Part shown: positions 39,884-48,933 of the stretch, piece after piece
How the letters are laid out: every line of letters begins with the position of its first letter
How positions within the stretch are numbered: the stretch's first letter is position 1
Origin: Gordonia sp. SL306
GTDB lineage: Bacteria > Actinomycetota > Actinomycetes > Mycobacteriales > Mycobacteriaceae
Direction of reading: 5' to 3'
Length of the DNA stretch: 64,000 nucleotides
Assembly: GCF_026625785.1 (NCBI RefSeq)
Contig: NZ_CP113063.1
Coordinates: 1,860,001-1,924,000, forward strand
Program-made: the position numbers and the translations under genes
Notes under the pieces: model-generated
Databases searched by the model: none
Told to the model about the DNA's origin: nothing
The model's input: only the letters and a program-made list of their open reading frames with translations

Positions 39884-40504
39884 TCAGCCGACCGGCGGAG
39901 TCGTGGTGGTCGTGGTGGTGGTCGGCGTGTGCGGACGGGGCAGTAGGGGACGGGGCAGGACAGGACGCGACCGGGTGACGGTCGGGGTCCGCTTCGACGT
40001 CACCGTGGGCGTCACGGTCGAGCGGGGACGCGCCGACGGTCGCGCTCGGGTGGAGGTCGAGCGCTTGGGTATCGCGCGATCGGGTGAGGAGAAGGTCGCG
40101 GTGAAGACGGCGCGACGCGCGACCTCTTTGCCCACGGGCACCGCGCTCTGGCAGTCCACGACATACGACTGTGCACCCGACACCGCCGACGTCGCGCTCA
40201 GCACGCCGCGCTGCCCCGGTCCAAGCGTGGTGGTGGCCGTGGGCGGTTGCGGCCCCACGCGGCCCAGCGTGCAGAACACGGGCACGGGACGAATCCCGTT
40301 GTTGCGCAATTCGACACGTACCGTGCGGTCGGAGACGCGGACGCCGCAGTCGGGAGCGGGTCCGGAGCCCTGGAACTGTCCGCACGAGGACCTGGTGACG
40401 GATGGAGCGGCCGACGTCGGCGACGCATCCACGACGAGCATGGTGACGCCACTACCCGCGGCGACCAGCCCGCCGGCGGCGATCAGCACAACAAGTTTTC
40501 GCAT
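39884..40504 (-). CDS. Secreted protein with Thr/Pro/Arg-rich tail
   Basis: 206 aa. Signal peptide RKLVVLIAAGGLVAAGSGVTMLVV, cleavage near TSA-AP. The mature N-terminal ~90 residues look like a beta-sandwich (VRVSDRTVRVELRNNGIRPVPVFCTLGRV ... SYVVDCQSAVPVGKEV) with four cysteines that could pair; the remaining ~70 are a disordered Arg/Ser/Thr/Pro tail ending in a run of Thr then PPVG. RBS AGGAG precedes the ATG at 40504. Family not recognised. Confidence 0.65.
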   Translation of the reverse strand: MRKLVVLIAAGGLVAAGSGVTMLVVDASPTSAAPSVTRSSCGQFQGSGPAPDCGVRVSDRTVRVELRNNGIRPVPVFCTLGRVGPQPPTATTTLGPGQRGVLSATSAVSGAQSYVVDCQSAVPVGKEVARRAVFTATFSSPDRAIPKRSTSTRARPSARPRSTVTPTVTSKRTPTVTRSRPVLPRPLLPRPHTPTTTTTTTTPPVG

Positions 40505-40534
40505 ACGTTCGCTCCTCGACGACGTGGATCAACC

Positions 40535-41506
40535 CTAGCCCGTTCGGGCAGGTGTCGGCACCTCGTCGTCGGAGGTCCGCGGGCGTGAACGCAGGAGCCC
40601 CCGGCCGATGGCCACCCCGGCCAGACACAGGACCCCGCCGACGATCCGGATGGCGGGCGGGAGTTCGCCGAGGAACCACCACGACATCAGGATGACGATC
40701 GCCGGCACCGCGAGTGTCGTTGCCGCGAGCTTGCCCGCGTCGGTGCGCGCCAACGCGTAGGCCCAGGTGGTGAAAGCGATCGCCGTCGGGCCGACGCCGA
40801 GGTAGACGATCGCCCCGACCTGCCCGGGATCGGCCGCGGCCAGCTCTCGCATCGCGGTCGGCGCGAAGGGCAGCGTGGCGACCAGACCGGCCACCGCCCC
40901 CAGCCAGGTGGCGGTGACGGCGTCGACGTCGCGCAGGGCCACCTTCTGCAGCAGGACACCGGCGGCGTATAGGACGGCGGTGACGACCCCCAGCGCCAGT
41001 CCGAGCCAGTCGGCATGGGCACCGTCGCCGCCGACGGTGATCAGCACGACCCCGCTGAACGAGATGACGATTCCGATCACCAACGTCCGCGAGAATCCCT
41101 CCCCGAGGAAGAACCCGGCGTACACGGCCACGATGATCGGCGCGAGGTTGACGAGGAGGGCGGCGGTGCCGGCGTCGAGGTGTTGCTCGGCCCAGTTCAG
41201 CACCACGCTGTAGGCGCCGAACCACGCGACACCGTAGGCGATGACGAGGCGCAGGGCCCGGCCGCGCGGCCATCGGGGCCCGGTCCGGGCCCGACTCGCA
41301 GGCCGACGTCGCGCGACGACGAGCACGACGGTCAGCGCCACGACACCGAACAGCAGACGGAGGAACGCCATCGAGCCCGGCGAGAAGATCGGCCCGAGGT
41401 CGCGGATCACCACGAAGGCCGATGCCCACAGCACTACTGTGACGGTTGCGGCGATTGCCGACCGATAGATCGGATCGGAGGTGCGCGTCAGCATGCCAAC
41501 CAGCAT
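40535..41506 (-). CDS. EamA/DMT family transporter
   Basis: About 319-323 aa with ten helices in two EamA repeats: WASAFVVIRDLGPIFSPGSMAFLRLLFGVVAL and, in the second repeat, GVGPTAIAFTTWAYALARTDAGKLAATTLAVPAIVILMSWWFLGE. Such proteins export amino acids or other metabolites. Start ATG 41506 or 41494. Divergent from a LysR gene with 70 bp between, the usual layout of a regulator controlling its transporter. Confidence 0.82.
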   Translation of the reverse strand: MLVGMLTRTSDPIYRSAIAATVTVVLWASAFVVIRDLGPIFSPGSMAFLRLLFGVVALTVVLVVARRRPASRARTGPRWPRGRALRLVIAYGVAWFGAYSVVLNWAEQHLDAGTAALLVNLAPIIVAVYAGFFLGEGFSRTLVIGIVISFSGVVLITVGGDGAHADWLGLALGVVTAVLYAAGVLLQKVALRDVDAVTATWLGAVAGLVATLPFAPTAMRELAAADPGQVGAIVYLGVGPTAIAFTTWAYALARTDAGKLAATTLAVPAIVILMSWWFLGELPPAIRIVGGVLCLAGVAIGRGLLRSRPRTSDDEVPTPARTG

Positions 41507-41525
41507 CGCTGGAGCAAGTGATTAG

Positions 41526-41546
41526 CACAAGCGACTATTCGTTGTG
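41526..41546. promoter_or_regulatory. Candidate LysR operator between eamA and lysR
   Basis: CACAA at 41526-41530 and TTGTG at 41542-41546 form an inverted repeat separated by 11 nt in the 70-bp divergent gap, the spacing typical of LysR sites. TAGTTT at 41565-41570 lies 6 nt before the lysR ATG. Confidence 0.45.
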
Positions 41547-41576
41547 GACAATTAAGCGCTGCTGTAGTTTCGGCTC

Positions 41577-42455
41577 ATGGTCGATCCTCACCGTCTCCGC
41601 GTCTTCCGGGCCGTCGTCGCCGAAGGTTCGATCGGCGGCGCGGCCCGGGCACTGGGTTACACGTCGTCTGCGGTGAGCCAGCACATCTCCGCACTGCAAC
41701 GGGAGACCGGCCTGGCGCTGGTGGAACGCGATGGTCGCGGCGTGCTGCCGACGCAGGACGGGCTCATCCTCGCCGAGGAATCCGCAGCCGTGTTCGACCA
41801 CCTCGCACGACTCGACGGGATCGTCGGCGACCTCCGTCAGGGTCGGGCGGGGCGCCTCTCGGTGAGCTACTTCGCGTCGGCGGGGACCACCTGGATTCCC
41901 CCGATCGTCGCCACCATCACCCGGGAGTTCCCCGACATCCGACTCGACCTGCGTCTCGTCGAACTCGCGGAGGACTCCCCGCCCGGACCCGACGTCGAGG
42001 TCTACGTGGACGGCGCGGCGAGCTCGACGTTGGGCGGCTACGAGTGTGAGCACCTCGTCACCGAGCCGTACTACGCTGTGGTGCACTCGGATTCGACACT
42101 CGCCGACGCGGGCCGGGTCACCCTCGGCGAACTCGCCACGCGATCGTGGGTGGACAACGACATCGCCCGCGGGCCGTGCCGGCAGGCGCTGCTCGATGCG
42201 TGCACCGCCATCGGGTTCACCCCCGACTTCGGCGTGCAGACGCAGGATTATCCGACCGCGATCCGATTCGTCGCGGCCGGCGTCGGGCTCACCGTCGTCC
42301 CGGAGCTCGCCCTCGTCGGATTGCCCGACGAGGTGGTCGCGCTACCGATCGAAGACCCCACCCCGACCCGCGCGATCTGGATGCGGCGTCATCACCGGGT
42401 CGCGGGCAGTCAGGCGGCCGACCGCGTCGTCAGTCTGCTGCGGTCGGCCGTCTGA
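41577..42455 (+). CDS. LysR family transcriptional regulator
   Basis: 292 aa: winged HTH at residues 1-60 (HRLRVFRAVVAEGSIGGAARALGYTSSAVSQHISALQRE) and a LysR substrate domain (RAGRLSVSYFASAGTTWIPPIV...). ATG 41577 appears leaderless. Probably controls the divergent EamA transporter. The inducer is unknown; export of an amino acid, as for LysG/ArgP-type pairs, is a guess. Confidence 0.88.
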   Translation: MVDPHRLRVFRAVVAEGSIGGAARALGYTSSAVSQHISALQRETGLALVERDGRGVLPTQDGLILAEESAAVFDHLARLDGIVGDLRQGRAGRLSVSYFASAGTTWIPPIVATITREFPDIRLDLRLVELAEDSPPGPDVEVYVDGAASSTLGGYECEHLVTEPYYAVVHSDSTLADAGRVTLGELATRSWVDNDIARGPCRQALLDACTAIGFTPDFGVQTQDYPTAIRFVAAGVGLTVVPELALVGLPDEVVALPIEDPTPTRAIWMRRHHRVAGSQAADRVVSLLRSAV

Positions 42456-42461
42456 ACACGC

Positions 42462-43478
42462 TCAGGCCGACAGCTTGCGCAGCCGGGGCGCGAGGTCCTT
42501 CTCGAAGTTCTCCAGGAAGCGACGCTGATCGTGGCCGGGCGCATGGAACACCAGGTGGTTGAGTCCGCAATCGGTGTAGAACTTCACCTTCTCCACCGCC
42601 TCGTCGGGATCGGACGCGACGATCCACCGTTTGGCCACCTGCTCGATGGGCAGTTCGTCGGCCAGTCGTTCCATCTCGGTTGACGAGTTCACGCTGTGCT
42701 TCTGCTCGGCGGTCAGCGACAGCGGCGCCCAGAACCGGGTGTTCTCCAGTGCCAGTTCGGGATTCGGATCGTAGGAGATCTTGATCTCGATCATCCGATC
42801 GATGGCGTCGAAGTCGCGCTCGGCCTTCTCCGCACCCTCCTTGACCGCAGGGATCAGCTTCTCCTGATAGAGATCGGCTCCCTTGCCCGAGGTGCAGATG
42901 AAACCGTCTCCCGCGCGTCCGGCGTAGCGTGCCACCACCGGTCCACCCGCAGCGACGTAGACCGGGATCGGCTTCTCGGGCACGTCGTACATGTACGCGC
43001 CCTGGGTCTTGTAGTACTCGCCGTCGAAGTTGATCTCCTCGCCGGTCCACAGTTCGCGCATGAGCTTGATCGACTCACGCAGCCGGGCGAAGCGCTCCTT
43101 GAATTCGGGCCATTCGCCCTGGAAGCCGGTCGCGTACTCGTTGAGGGCCTCGCCCGTGCCGACGCCCAGCATGATGCGTCCCGGATACATGCACCCCATC
43201 GACGCGAAGGCCTGCGCGATCACCGCCGGGTTGTAGCGGAACGTCGGGGTCATCACCGACGTCCCGATCTGCACCCGCTTGGTCCGCTCCCCCACCGCTG
43301 CCATCCAGGCCAGCGAGAACGGGGCGTGCCCGCCGTTGTGCCGCCACGGCTGGAAATGGTCGCTGACCGCGACCGAGTCCATGCCGTGCTCCTCGGCGGC
43401 CACCGCGATCTCCACCAGCTCACGCGGATCGAACTGCTCCGCCGACGCCTTGAAACCGAGCTTGAGTTCTGCTGCCAC
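42462..43478 (-). CDS. fgd: F420-dependent glucose-6-phosphate dehydrogenase
   Basis: 338-aa luciferase-like (beta/alpha)8 enzyme oxidising glucose-6-phosphate to 6-phosphogluconolactone with reduction of F420, giving F420H2. Close to mycobacterial FGD1: opening [67 protein letters not shown] and [20 protein letters not shown] at 43478 has GAGGTAA upstream. In M. tuberculosis fgd1 is directly next to pta; here an accessory block lies between them. Confidence 0.95.
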   Translation of the reverse strand: MAAELKLGFKASAEQFDPRELVEIAVAAEEHGMDSVAVSDHFQPWRHNGGHAPFSLAWMAAVGERTKRVQIGTSVMTPTFRYNPAVIAQAFASMGCMYPGRIMLGVGTGEALNEYATGFQGEWPEFKERFARLRESIKLMRELWTGEEINFDGEYYKTQGAYMYDVPEKPIPVYVAAGGPVVARYAGRAGDGFICTSGKGADLYQEKLIPAVKEGAEKAERDFDAIDRMIEIKISYDPNPELALENTRFWAPLSLTAEQKHSVNSSTEMERLADELPIEQVAKRWIVASDPDEAVEKVKFYTDCGLNHLVFHAPGHDQRRFLENFEKDLAPRLRKLSA

Positions 43479-43556
43479 GTGTTACCTCGCTCCTGACGGC
43501 CGCGGCTTGTCGAGCGCGCGGACTCCTCACCGATCGATCACTCTGTTCCAACCTAC

Positions 43557-44015
43557 TCAGGGCCGTGGGGTCGCGCTGCCACCGGTCGACGAACGCGGGG
43601 AATCCAGCCGTGCCTTCACACCCAGATGCGCCGCCGCGATGATCAATGCGACCAGGGTCATCGGCGCGCCGGCAAGCACTGACAAGAGCCAGAAGCTCGC
43701 CCAGTTCGCCAGACCCGCGAACGAGAGTCCGGCCAGCGCGATGACGGCCAGCCAGGACACCCACCACCGCATCGCGAGGGCCGCCACCACCGGTGGCGCG
43801 GCCAGCAGCAGTCCGAGTCGGACGAGCGGCCCGGCGCCCAGGGCATGGACCATCGAATCGTCACAGGTGGCCCCGCTGCGCGTACCGGGCTCGTACAGCA
43901 CGCCGCCTTTCGAACACGACAGCGACCAGAGGGACACGGGTTCGACGGCGAACCACACGGTGAAAGCCACTGCGAGCACTGCCAACACCCACCACGCTGC
44001 GCGCACCTTCGCCAC
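43557..44015 (-). CDS. Small four-helix membrane protein, unknown function
   Basis: 152 aa with four hydrophobic helices (WWVLAVLAVAFTVWFAV; LLLAAPPVVAALAMRW; WLAVIALAGLSFAGLANWASFWLL; MTLVALIIAAAHLGV) and two cysteines in the first extracytoplasmic loop (SCSKGG, ATCDDS). No family recognised. Monocistronic; the C-terminal ~18 residues are Ser/Thr/Pro-rich. Confidence 0.6.
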   Translation of the reverse strand: MAKVRAAWWVLAVLAVAFTVWFAVEPVSLWSLSCSKGGVLYEPGTRSGATCDDSMVHALGAGPLVRLGLLLAAPPVVAALAMRWWVSWLAVIALAGLSFAGLANWASFWLLSVLAGAPMTLVALIIAAAHLGVKARLDSPRSSTGGSATPRP

Positions 44016-44144
44016 CCCCGGACCGTAGCGCGCCGGGGTCCGGAGCCGGGCGACCCAGGCGCGCTGTTGTCACGATCAAATCTGTCGGTGGGGTGACATA
44101 GAGTTCTTGTCAACGGGATCGACGAGTTGATGTGAGTACCGGAG

Positions 44145-44242
44145 CAAGCCGCTGCAGGGCCCAGTAGGGCTCGGCGGCTTGGTCTTTCAGAGAATGTGAA
44201 TGCCGAGTGACGGTCCCGACGGTGTTCATTCGTTCTCTGAGA
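44145..44242 (+). repeat. Two adjacent hairpins upstream of the HNH pseudogene
   Basis: CAAGCCGC (44145-44152) pairs with GCGGCTTG (44174-44181), and inside it GGGCCC pairs with GGGCTC around an AGTA loop. Directly after, CAGAGAATG...GAATGCCG and CGG..TTCATTCGTTCTCTG form a second, imperfect inverted repeat (about 44189-44242). The gap 44016-44252 has no gene; these structures could be a terminator or an RNA leader. Confidence 0.6.
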
Positions 44243-44252
44243 GGCGTGTCTG

Positions 44253-45790
44253 GTGTCGGGTCCGGCGTGGAGGTTGTCGTCGTGGTGGGGTGAGGTCTCG
44301 CCGTGGCCAGATCTGCCTGCCTTTTTCACCGGTCGGGTCGACGTCGCTGAGCTCGGCGAGGCTGACACCAATGATCTGATCGGCAGCCTGGTCTCAGCCC
44401 AACGCGGTCGCTCGTTTTTGGCGTGGCGCGATTATCGGGTGGCCGCCGAGTTGCATGCGCGGTTGGTGGGTACCGAGTCGGATCCGCACGATCTCTTGTT
44501 GGTGGATGGGTTCGCCGATTGTGCGGCGCGGATCGCGATCAGCTTCGGATGCGTTGCGGGATCGGTTGCCGCAGGTGGCCGAGCGGTTGCGGGACGGGCG
44601 GATCTCGGCGGAGCGGGTCACGTCGATCATCGCGCGCACCGATCTGGTTGACGGTCATGACTGTGCCGCCGTGGTGGATGCCGACATCGCTGCCTGCCTG
44701 GATCTGCACGAGGGTGCGTGGTCGGTGGAGCGGTTGCGCGACATGGTCGACAGGATCGTCTACCGACACGATCCTGATGCGGTGCGTGAGCGCCGGCAGA
44801 AAGCCGTGGACGCGCGGGGCGTATCCACCCGACCGTTGCCCGATGGGATGGCGAAGTTCTCGGCGACGATGTCGGCGGAGAATGCATGCCTGTCGGACGG
44901 GTCTGTGAAGGCGCTGGCCGCGTGCGCGTGTGAGCACGATCCGCGCACCACGCAGCAACGACGTTCGGATGCCACGTTCGCGCTGTTGACTGGCACTGCG
45001 TTCGAGTGTGAATGCCGACGTGAGGACTGCGACGCGGTCATCCCCGAACCGGGCGCCGTCGCGCTGACCGAGCCCAAGGTTGTCATCCACGTGGTCGTCG
45101 ACGAATCCACTCTGAATGGTGACGCCGACAACGCCGGCTACATCGCCGGACACGGGGTCATATCCGACGAGCACGCCCGCGATCTGGCCGCGCGGCCCGA
45201 TGCCGTGATCAAGCCGCTCGTGCCGAAAGGGACGCCGGAGAATCTGGACGGCTCGTTCACCGTGGCGGCCCATCTGCCGTCGGATCCGTACCGTCCGACG
45301 GCCGCGTTGGACACATTCGTGCGGATTCGGGACGGCTCCAGCGTCATTCCTGGGTCGGAGGTGTCCGCGTTCGACGCCGACCTCGACCACGTCGAAGAGT
45401 TCGACCACGACGATCCGGCGTCGGGTGGTCACACCCTGCCCGACAACCTCAACGCCAAAGACCGCTTCTGGCACCTGCTCAAGACCTTCGGCGACTGGGT
45501 CGACGACCAGTACCGTGACCGACACGGCGCGTTGAGGACCGAGTTCATCACCCCCGAAGGCTTGGTGATCCCGGGCGATCCGGAGAACCTGGACATCCTG
45601 TTCCCCGGGTTGCGGCGGATTCGGTTCAAAGTGCCACCCGGCGACGACGCCGACCCTTCGAGACGCTCGCACGCTCGCTCCTCAGGGAACGAGAATCGCT
45701 CCACGAGCCGGGTGGCGGCCAAACATGCCCGCCGACGCCGCGAACGCGAACGCAACCGGCAACGCCGCGAAGCGGAGGACGAGACCAGTT
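44253..45790 (+). pseudogene. Frameshifted DUF222 / HNH endonuclease-like gene
   Basis: The N-terminal part is read in one frame (PAFFTGRVDVAELGEADTNDLIGSL ... LLLVDGFADCAARIAIS) up to about 44545, and the rest of the DUF222 domain continues in the +1 frame (ALRDRLPQVAERLRDGRIS...) through an HNH region (DADLDHVEEFDHDDPASGGHTLPDNL) to at least 45650. About a dozen residues expected between the parts are missing, so an out-of-frame deletion is likely. After the HNH region a REP-like repeat lies in the coding sequence and the frame has no stop until 46071, inside the convergent marR gene, so the 3' end is also damaged. The protein class (often multicopy in Gordonia and relatives) is of unsettled function. 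The end coordinate is approximate. Confidence 0.8.
45654..45687. repeat. REP-like dispersed repeat inside the HNH gene
   Basis: The block begins CCCTTCGAGACGCTCGC and ends GCTCGCTCCTCAGGG, with complementary CCCT/AGGG ends and GAGxG/CxCTC arms. Repeats of the form TTCGAGACGCTCGC..GCTCGCTCCTCA are scattered through Gordonia and Rhodococcus intergenic regions from my knowledge of such genomes. I see no second copy in this window. It is translated in the ORF as PSRRSHARSSG, which is foreign to the family. Confidence 0.55.
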
Positions 45791-45791
45791 C

Positions 45792-46262
45792 TCAGCCCAT
45801 AGCCTCGAACGCCCGGTCGAAGGCGGCCAAGGTGTCGATGACACGAGCCATGTCGCCTGGCGAGATCTCGGGGAAACGCGACCGCGCCTCGTCGAAGAGT
45901 TCGTCGCCGCGACGCACCGTCGCAGTACCAGCTTCGGTGAGGGCGATCTCGTTCTCCCGGCGCGATCTCGGCGACGGCGATACCACGATCAGCCCGGCCG
46001 CCACTCCGTTGTCGATCTGGCGACTGACTGTCGACTTCGTCAACCCGAGCCGGTCCGCGATCATCTGCTGATTGAGCCGATTCGGGAACGCGTCGATCGT
46101 CGAGAGCACCAGGAACTGCGGCAGTGAGATACCGAGCCCGCTGCGGAACAGCGCGTCACCGGTGCGATCCATCAGGCCCGCGACCCTGCGGAGCAGAAAC
46201 CAGAACCGCGCGAAGTCGTCGGGCAGTTCGGGCAGGTCCTTGTCGTTCGGCACGACGATCAC
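45792..46262 (-). CDS. MarR family transcriptional regulator
   Basis: 156 aa, winged-helix: FARFWFLLRRVAGLMDRTGD, LPQFLVLSTIDAFPNRLNQQMIADRLGLTKSTVSRQIDNGVAAGLI, SRRENEIALTEAGTATV wing. GTG at 46262. Divergent from the quinone-reductase-like gene; a perfect palindrome lies between them. Most likely represses that oxidoreductase in response to a quinone or phenolic compound. Its 3' half lies opposite the damaged end of the HNH gene. Confidence 0.87.
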   Translation of the reverse strand: MIVVPNDKDLPELPDDFARFWFLLRRVAGLMDRTGDALFRSGLGISLPQFLVLSTIDAFPNRLNQQMIADRLGLTKSTVSRQIDNGVAAGLIVVSPSPRSRRENEIALTEAGTATVRRGDELFDEARSRFPEISPGDMARVIDTLAAFDRAFEAMG

Positions 46263-46300
46263 GGTAACAAAAGTTTGACCGACAACAGTTCAAGGCGTAT

Positions 46301-46318
46301 CAGTTGTAGTTACAACTG
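46301..46318. promoter_or_regulatory. MarR operator palindrome
   Basis: CAGTTGTA-GT-TACAACTG, a perfect 8-2-8 palindrome, 34 bp before the oxidoreductase ATG and 39 bp from the marR GTG. A half-site CAACAGTT is found at 46283-46290. Size and place fit a MarR dimer site. Confidence 0.8.
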
Positions 46319-46351
46319 TTGAATCCTGAACCTTTATCGGAGGCCCGAACC

Positions 46352-46978
46352 ATGCGCACTCTCGTCGTCCTGGATCACCCGTACACGCTCACGTCCTCGG
46401 CCGACGTCGAGCACCAGCGCAGTTTCTCCGCCGCCGTCGCCGACGCGGCCATCCGAGGCGCCCGCTCCGCCGGCCATGAGGTCGACGTCATCGACCTCGC
46501 CGCGGACGGTTTCAACCCGGCGATGACCGCCGACGACCTGCGAGCGTGGCGCCTGCAGCAGGTCGCCGACCCGGTGGTGGCCGGTTACCAACGGCGTGTG
46601 CTGGCCGCGAATCACCTGGCGTTCGTCTTCCCGATCTGGTGGGAGGCGATGCCCGCGGCGACGAAAGGGTTCCTCGACAAGGTCCTCACCAAGGGCATCG
46701 CCTACGAGGAGATCGAGGGTGCGCGAGGCAATCCGTTTCGCAACCTGATGACCGAGTTGCGGGGCGTGTCGGTACAGACCGTGATGACCACCCCGCATCC
46801 CGTCTACCGCTGGTGGTTCGGCGACCCGGTCACCAAGATCATGTTCCGCGGGACCTTCGGCAAGATCGGCGTGAAGAACCTGCGCTGGCACAACTACGCC
46901 AATGTCACCGCCGCCGGGAACGAGCGTCGCGCAGCCCTGCTGACGTCGACGGAACAGCGTTTCGCGCAACTCGCGTGA
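46352..46978 (+). CDS. NAD(P)H-dependent flavodoxin-like oxidoreductase (quinone reductase type)
   Basis: 208-aa flavodoxin-fold protein like MdaB/NQO1: MRTLVVLDHPYTLTSSADVEHQRSF, LAFVFPIWWEAMPAATKGFLDKVLTKGIAY and NLMTELRGVSVQTVMTTPHPVYRWWFGDP. Reduces quinones or nitro compounds with two electrons using FMN or FAD. ATG 46352 is preceded by GGAGG 8 nt upstream, so the longer TTG reading from 46319 is rejected. Controlled by the divergent MarR by inference. Confidence 0.85.
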   Translation: MRTLVVLDHPYTLTSSADVEHQRSFSAAVADAAIRGARSAGHEVDVIDLAADGFNPAMTADDLRAWRLQQVADPVVAGYQRRVLAANHLAFVFPIWWEAMPAATKGFLDKVLTKGIAYEEIEGARGNPFRNLMTELRGVSVQTVMTTPHPVYRWWFGDPVTKIMFRGTFGKIGVKNLRWHNYANVTAAGNERRAALLTSTEQRFAQLA

Positions 46979-46985
46979 GCGCCGA

Positions 46986-47017
46986 TTGGACTTCAAGTGA
47001 ACTTGAGGTTCTACGGT
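46986..47017 (+). promoter_or_regulatory. MerR/SoxR-type promoter
   Basis: TTGGAC at 46986-46991 and TACGGT at 47012-47017 are 20 bp apart, too long for ordinary promoters, and the spacer contains the dyad ACTTCAAGTGAACTTGAGGT (46990-47009; four mismatches to perfect symmetry). Long spacers with a central dyad are the hallmark of MerR-family activators. Confidence 0.65.
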
Positions 47018-47024
47018 GGTCGTC

Positions 47025-48929
47025 ATGAGCATGGAATCGGTGGGCTGGGACACCATGTACAAATCGATGAACGCGCCGGAGGCACGGAACCTCCGGGGCG
47101 AGCGAGGCACCACGCTGCGACGTATCGCGCAGTTCGCGAGGCCACATCGGCGCCGGATCGCCGTGTTCCTCGGACTGTCGGTGCTGACCGCACTGCTGAC
47201 GGTCGTGACTCCACTGCTGGCCGGACGGGTGGTCAACCTGATCACCGGCGGCGGCAGCGGTGGTGCGATCGCCGGCTTGGCGTTGGTCATCGCGTTCATC
47301 GCCGTCATCGAGGCGGCAGCGGGCATCGGGACGCGCTGGTTCTCCGCCAACATCGGCGAGGGACTGATCCTGGATCTGCGCCGCTCGGTGTTCGACCACG
47401 TGCAGAAGATGCCGGTCGCGTTCTTCACCCGCACGCGAACCGGCGCCCTGGTGAGCCGCCTCAACAACGACGTCATCGGAGCGCAGCGAGCGTTCAGCGA
47501 CACGCTGTCCGGCGTGGTGTCGAATGCGGTGACCCTGGTCCTGACGCTGGGCGTGATGATCGCGATCAGCTGGCAGGTGACGCTGCTCGCCCTGGTGCTG
47601 CTGCCGGTGTTCGTGATCCCGGCACGCCGGATGGGCAAACGGATGGCGTCCCTCTCCCGCGAGGCTGCCGAGTACAACGCGCGGATGTCGACGCAGATGA
47701 CCGAACGGTTCTCGGCGCCGGGCGCGACCCTGGTCAAGCTCTTCGGTCGCCCTGACATCGAATCGACCGAGTTCGCCGATCGCGCAGATCGGGTGCGCGA
47801 CATCGGGGTTCGCCGCGCAATGCTGCAGGCATACTTCATGACTGCTCTCACGCTCGTGTCGGCGCTCGCATTGGCGCTCGTCTACGGGCTCGGCGGGTGG
47901 CTCGCCGTCGGCGGCCATCTATCCGCCGGAGCCGTCGTCTCGCTGGCCCTCCTGCTCACGCGGATGTACGCGCCGCTGACCGCGCTGGCCAACGCGCGCG
48001 TCGAGATCATGAGTGCCCTGGTCAGTTTCGAGCGTGTCTTCGAGGTGCTCGACCTCGAACCGCTGATCGCCGACAAGCCGGATGCACGACCCGTCCCGCA
48101 CGGCCCGGTCACCGTCCACTTCGACGACGTGTCCTTCGCCTACCCGTCGGCGGACAAGGTGTCGCTGGCTTCGCTGGAAGAAGTTGCGCAACTCGATAAT
48201 CGGGGTGGCTCCACGGTCCTGCACAACATCGACCTCGAGGTCCCGGCCGGGACGATGACGGCGCTCGTCGGCAGCTCGGGTGCCGGCAAGTCGACCATCG
48301 CCAACCTGGCCACCCGCCTCTACGACGTCGACGCAGGCGCCATCGCGCTGAACGGTGTCGACCTCCGCGATCTGCAGAGCGCTTCGGTCCATCGGACCGT
48401 CGGACTCGTGACCCAGGACGGACATCTGTTCCACGACACTGTCCGCGCCAACCTGGCGCTCGCCGATCCCGAGGCATCGCAGGAGCGGATCTGGGACGCC
48501 CTGCGACGGGCACGCCTCGACGACCTGGTCGCGTCACTGCCGGACGGCCTCGACACCGTCGTCGGGGAGCGGGGATATCGGCTCTCCGGCGGCGAACGTC
48601 AGCGCCTCACCATCGCGCGACTCCTGTTGGCCCAGCCGTCGGTGGTGATCCTCGACGAGGCGACCGCACACCTCGACTCCACGTCGGAAGCGGCTGTGCA
48701 GGAAGCACTCTCCGAGGCCTTGGTCGGGCGTACGTCCCTCGTGATCGCGCACCGGCTGTCGACCATCCGCGCCGCCGACGAGATCGCCGTCCTGGAGCAC
48801 GGCCGGATCGTCGAACGCGGCGACCATGCGACCCTGCTCGCACGCAACGGTCGCTACGCCGAGCTCTACCGCACACAGTTCGCCGAGGAGCCCCGATTGA
48901 ATGTCTGTGACGAGGAATTGACGGCCTGA
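47025..48929 (+). CDS. ABC exporter, fused permease and ATPase
   Basis: 634-aa half-transporter: six-helix ABC_membrane domain (~residues 40-320) and ATPase domain (~360-610) with Walker A VGSSGAGKST, signature LSGGERQR, Walker B VVILDEATAHLD, H-loop IAHRLS. It would work as a homodimer exporting lipids or drugs. ATG at 47025 follows GGTGG; the start may be a few codons later at 47031. A MerR-type promoter precedes it, suggesting induction by a drug or oxidant. A KVSLASLEEVAQLDNRGG insertion precedes the ATPase strands. No partner half-transporter is adjacent. Confidence 0.88.
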   Translation: MSMESVGWDTMYKSMNAPEARNLRGERGTTLRRIAQFARPHRRRIAVFLGLSVLTALLTVVTPLLAGRVVNLITGGGSGGAIAGLALVIAFIAVIEAAAGIGTRWFSANIGEGLILDLRRSVFDHVQKMPVAFFTRTRTGALVSRLNNDVIGAQRAFSDTLSGVVSNAVTLVLTLGVMIAISWQVTLLALVLLPVFVIPARRMGKRMASLSREAAEYNARMSTQMTERFSAPGATLVKLFGRPDIESTEFADRADRVRDIGVRRAMLQAYFMTALTLVSALALALVYGLGGWLAVGGHLSAGAVVSLALLLTRMYAPLTALANARVEIMSALVSFERVFEVLDLEPLIADKPDARPVPHGPVTVHFDDVSFAYPSADKVSLASLEEVAQLDNRGGSTVLHNIDLEVPAGTMTALVGSSGAGKSTIANLATRLYDVDAGAIALNGVDLRDLQSASVHRTVGLVTQDGHLFHDTVRANLALADPEASQERIWDALRRARLDDLVASLPDGLDTVVGERGYRLSGGERQRLTIARLLLAQPSVVILDEATAHLDSTSEAAVQEALSEALVGRTSLVIAHRLSTIRAADEIAVLEHGRIVERGDHATLLARNGRYAELYRTQFAEEPRLNVCDEELTA

Positions 48930-48933
48930 CATT

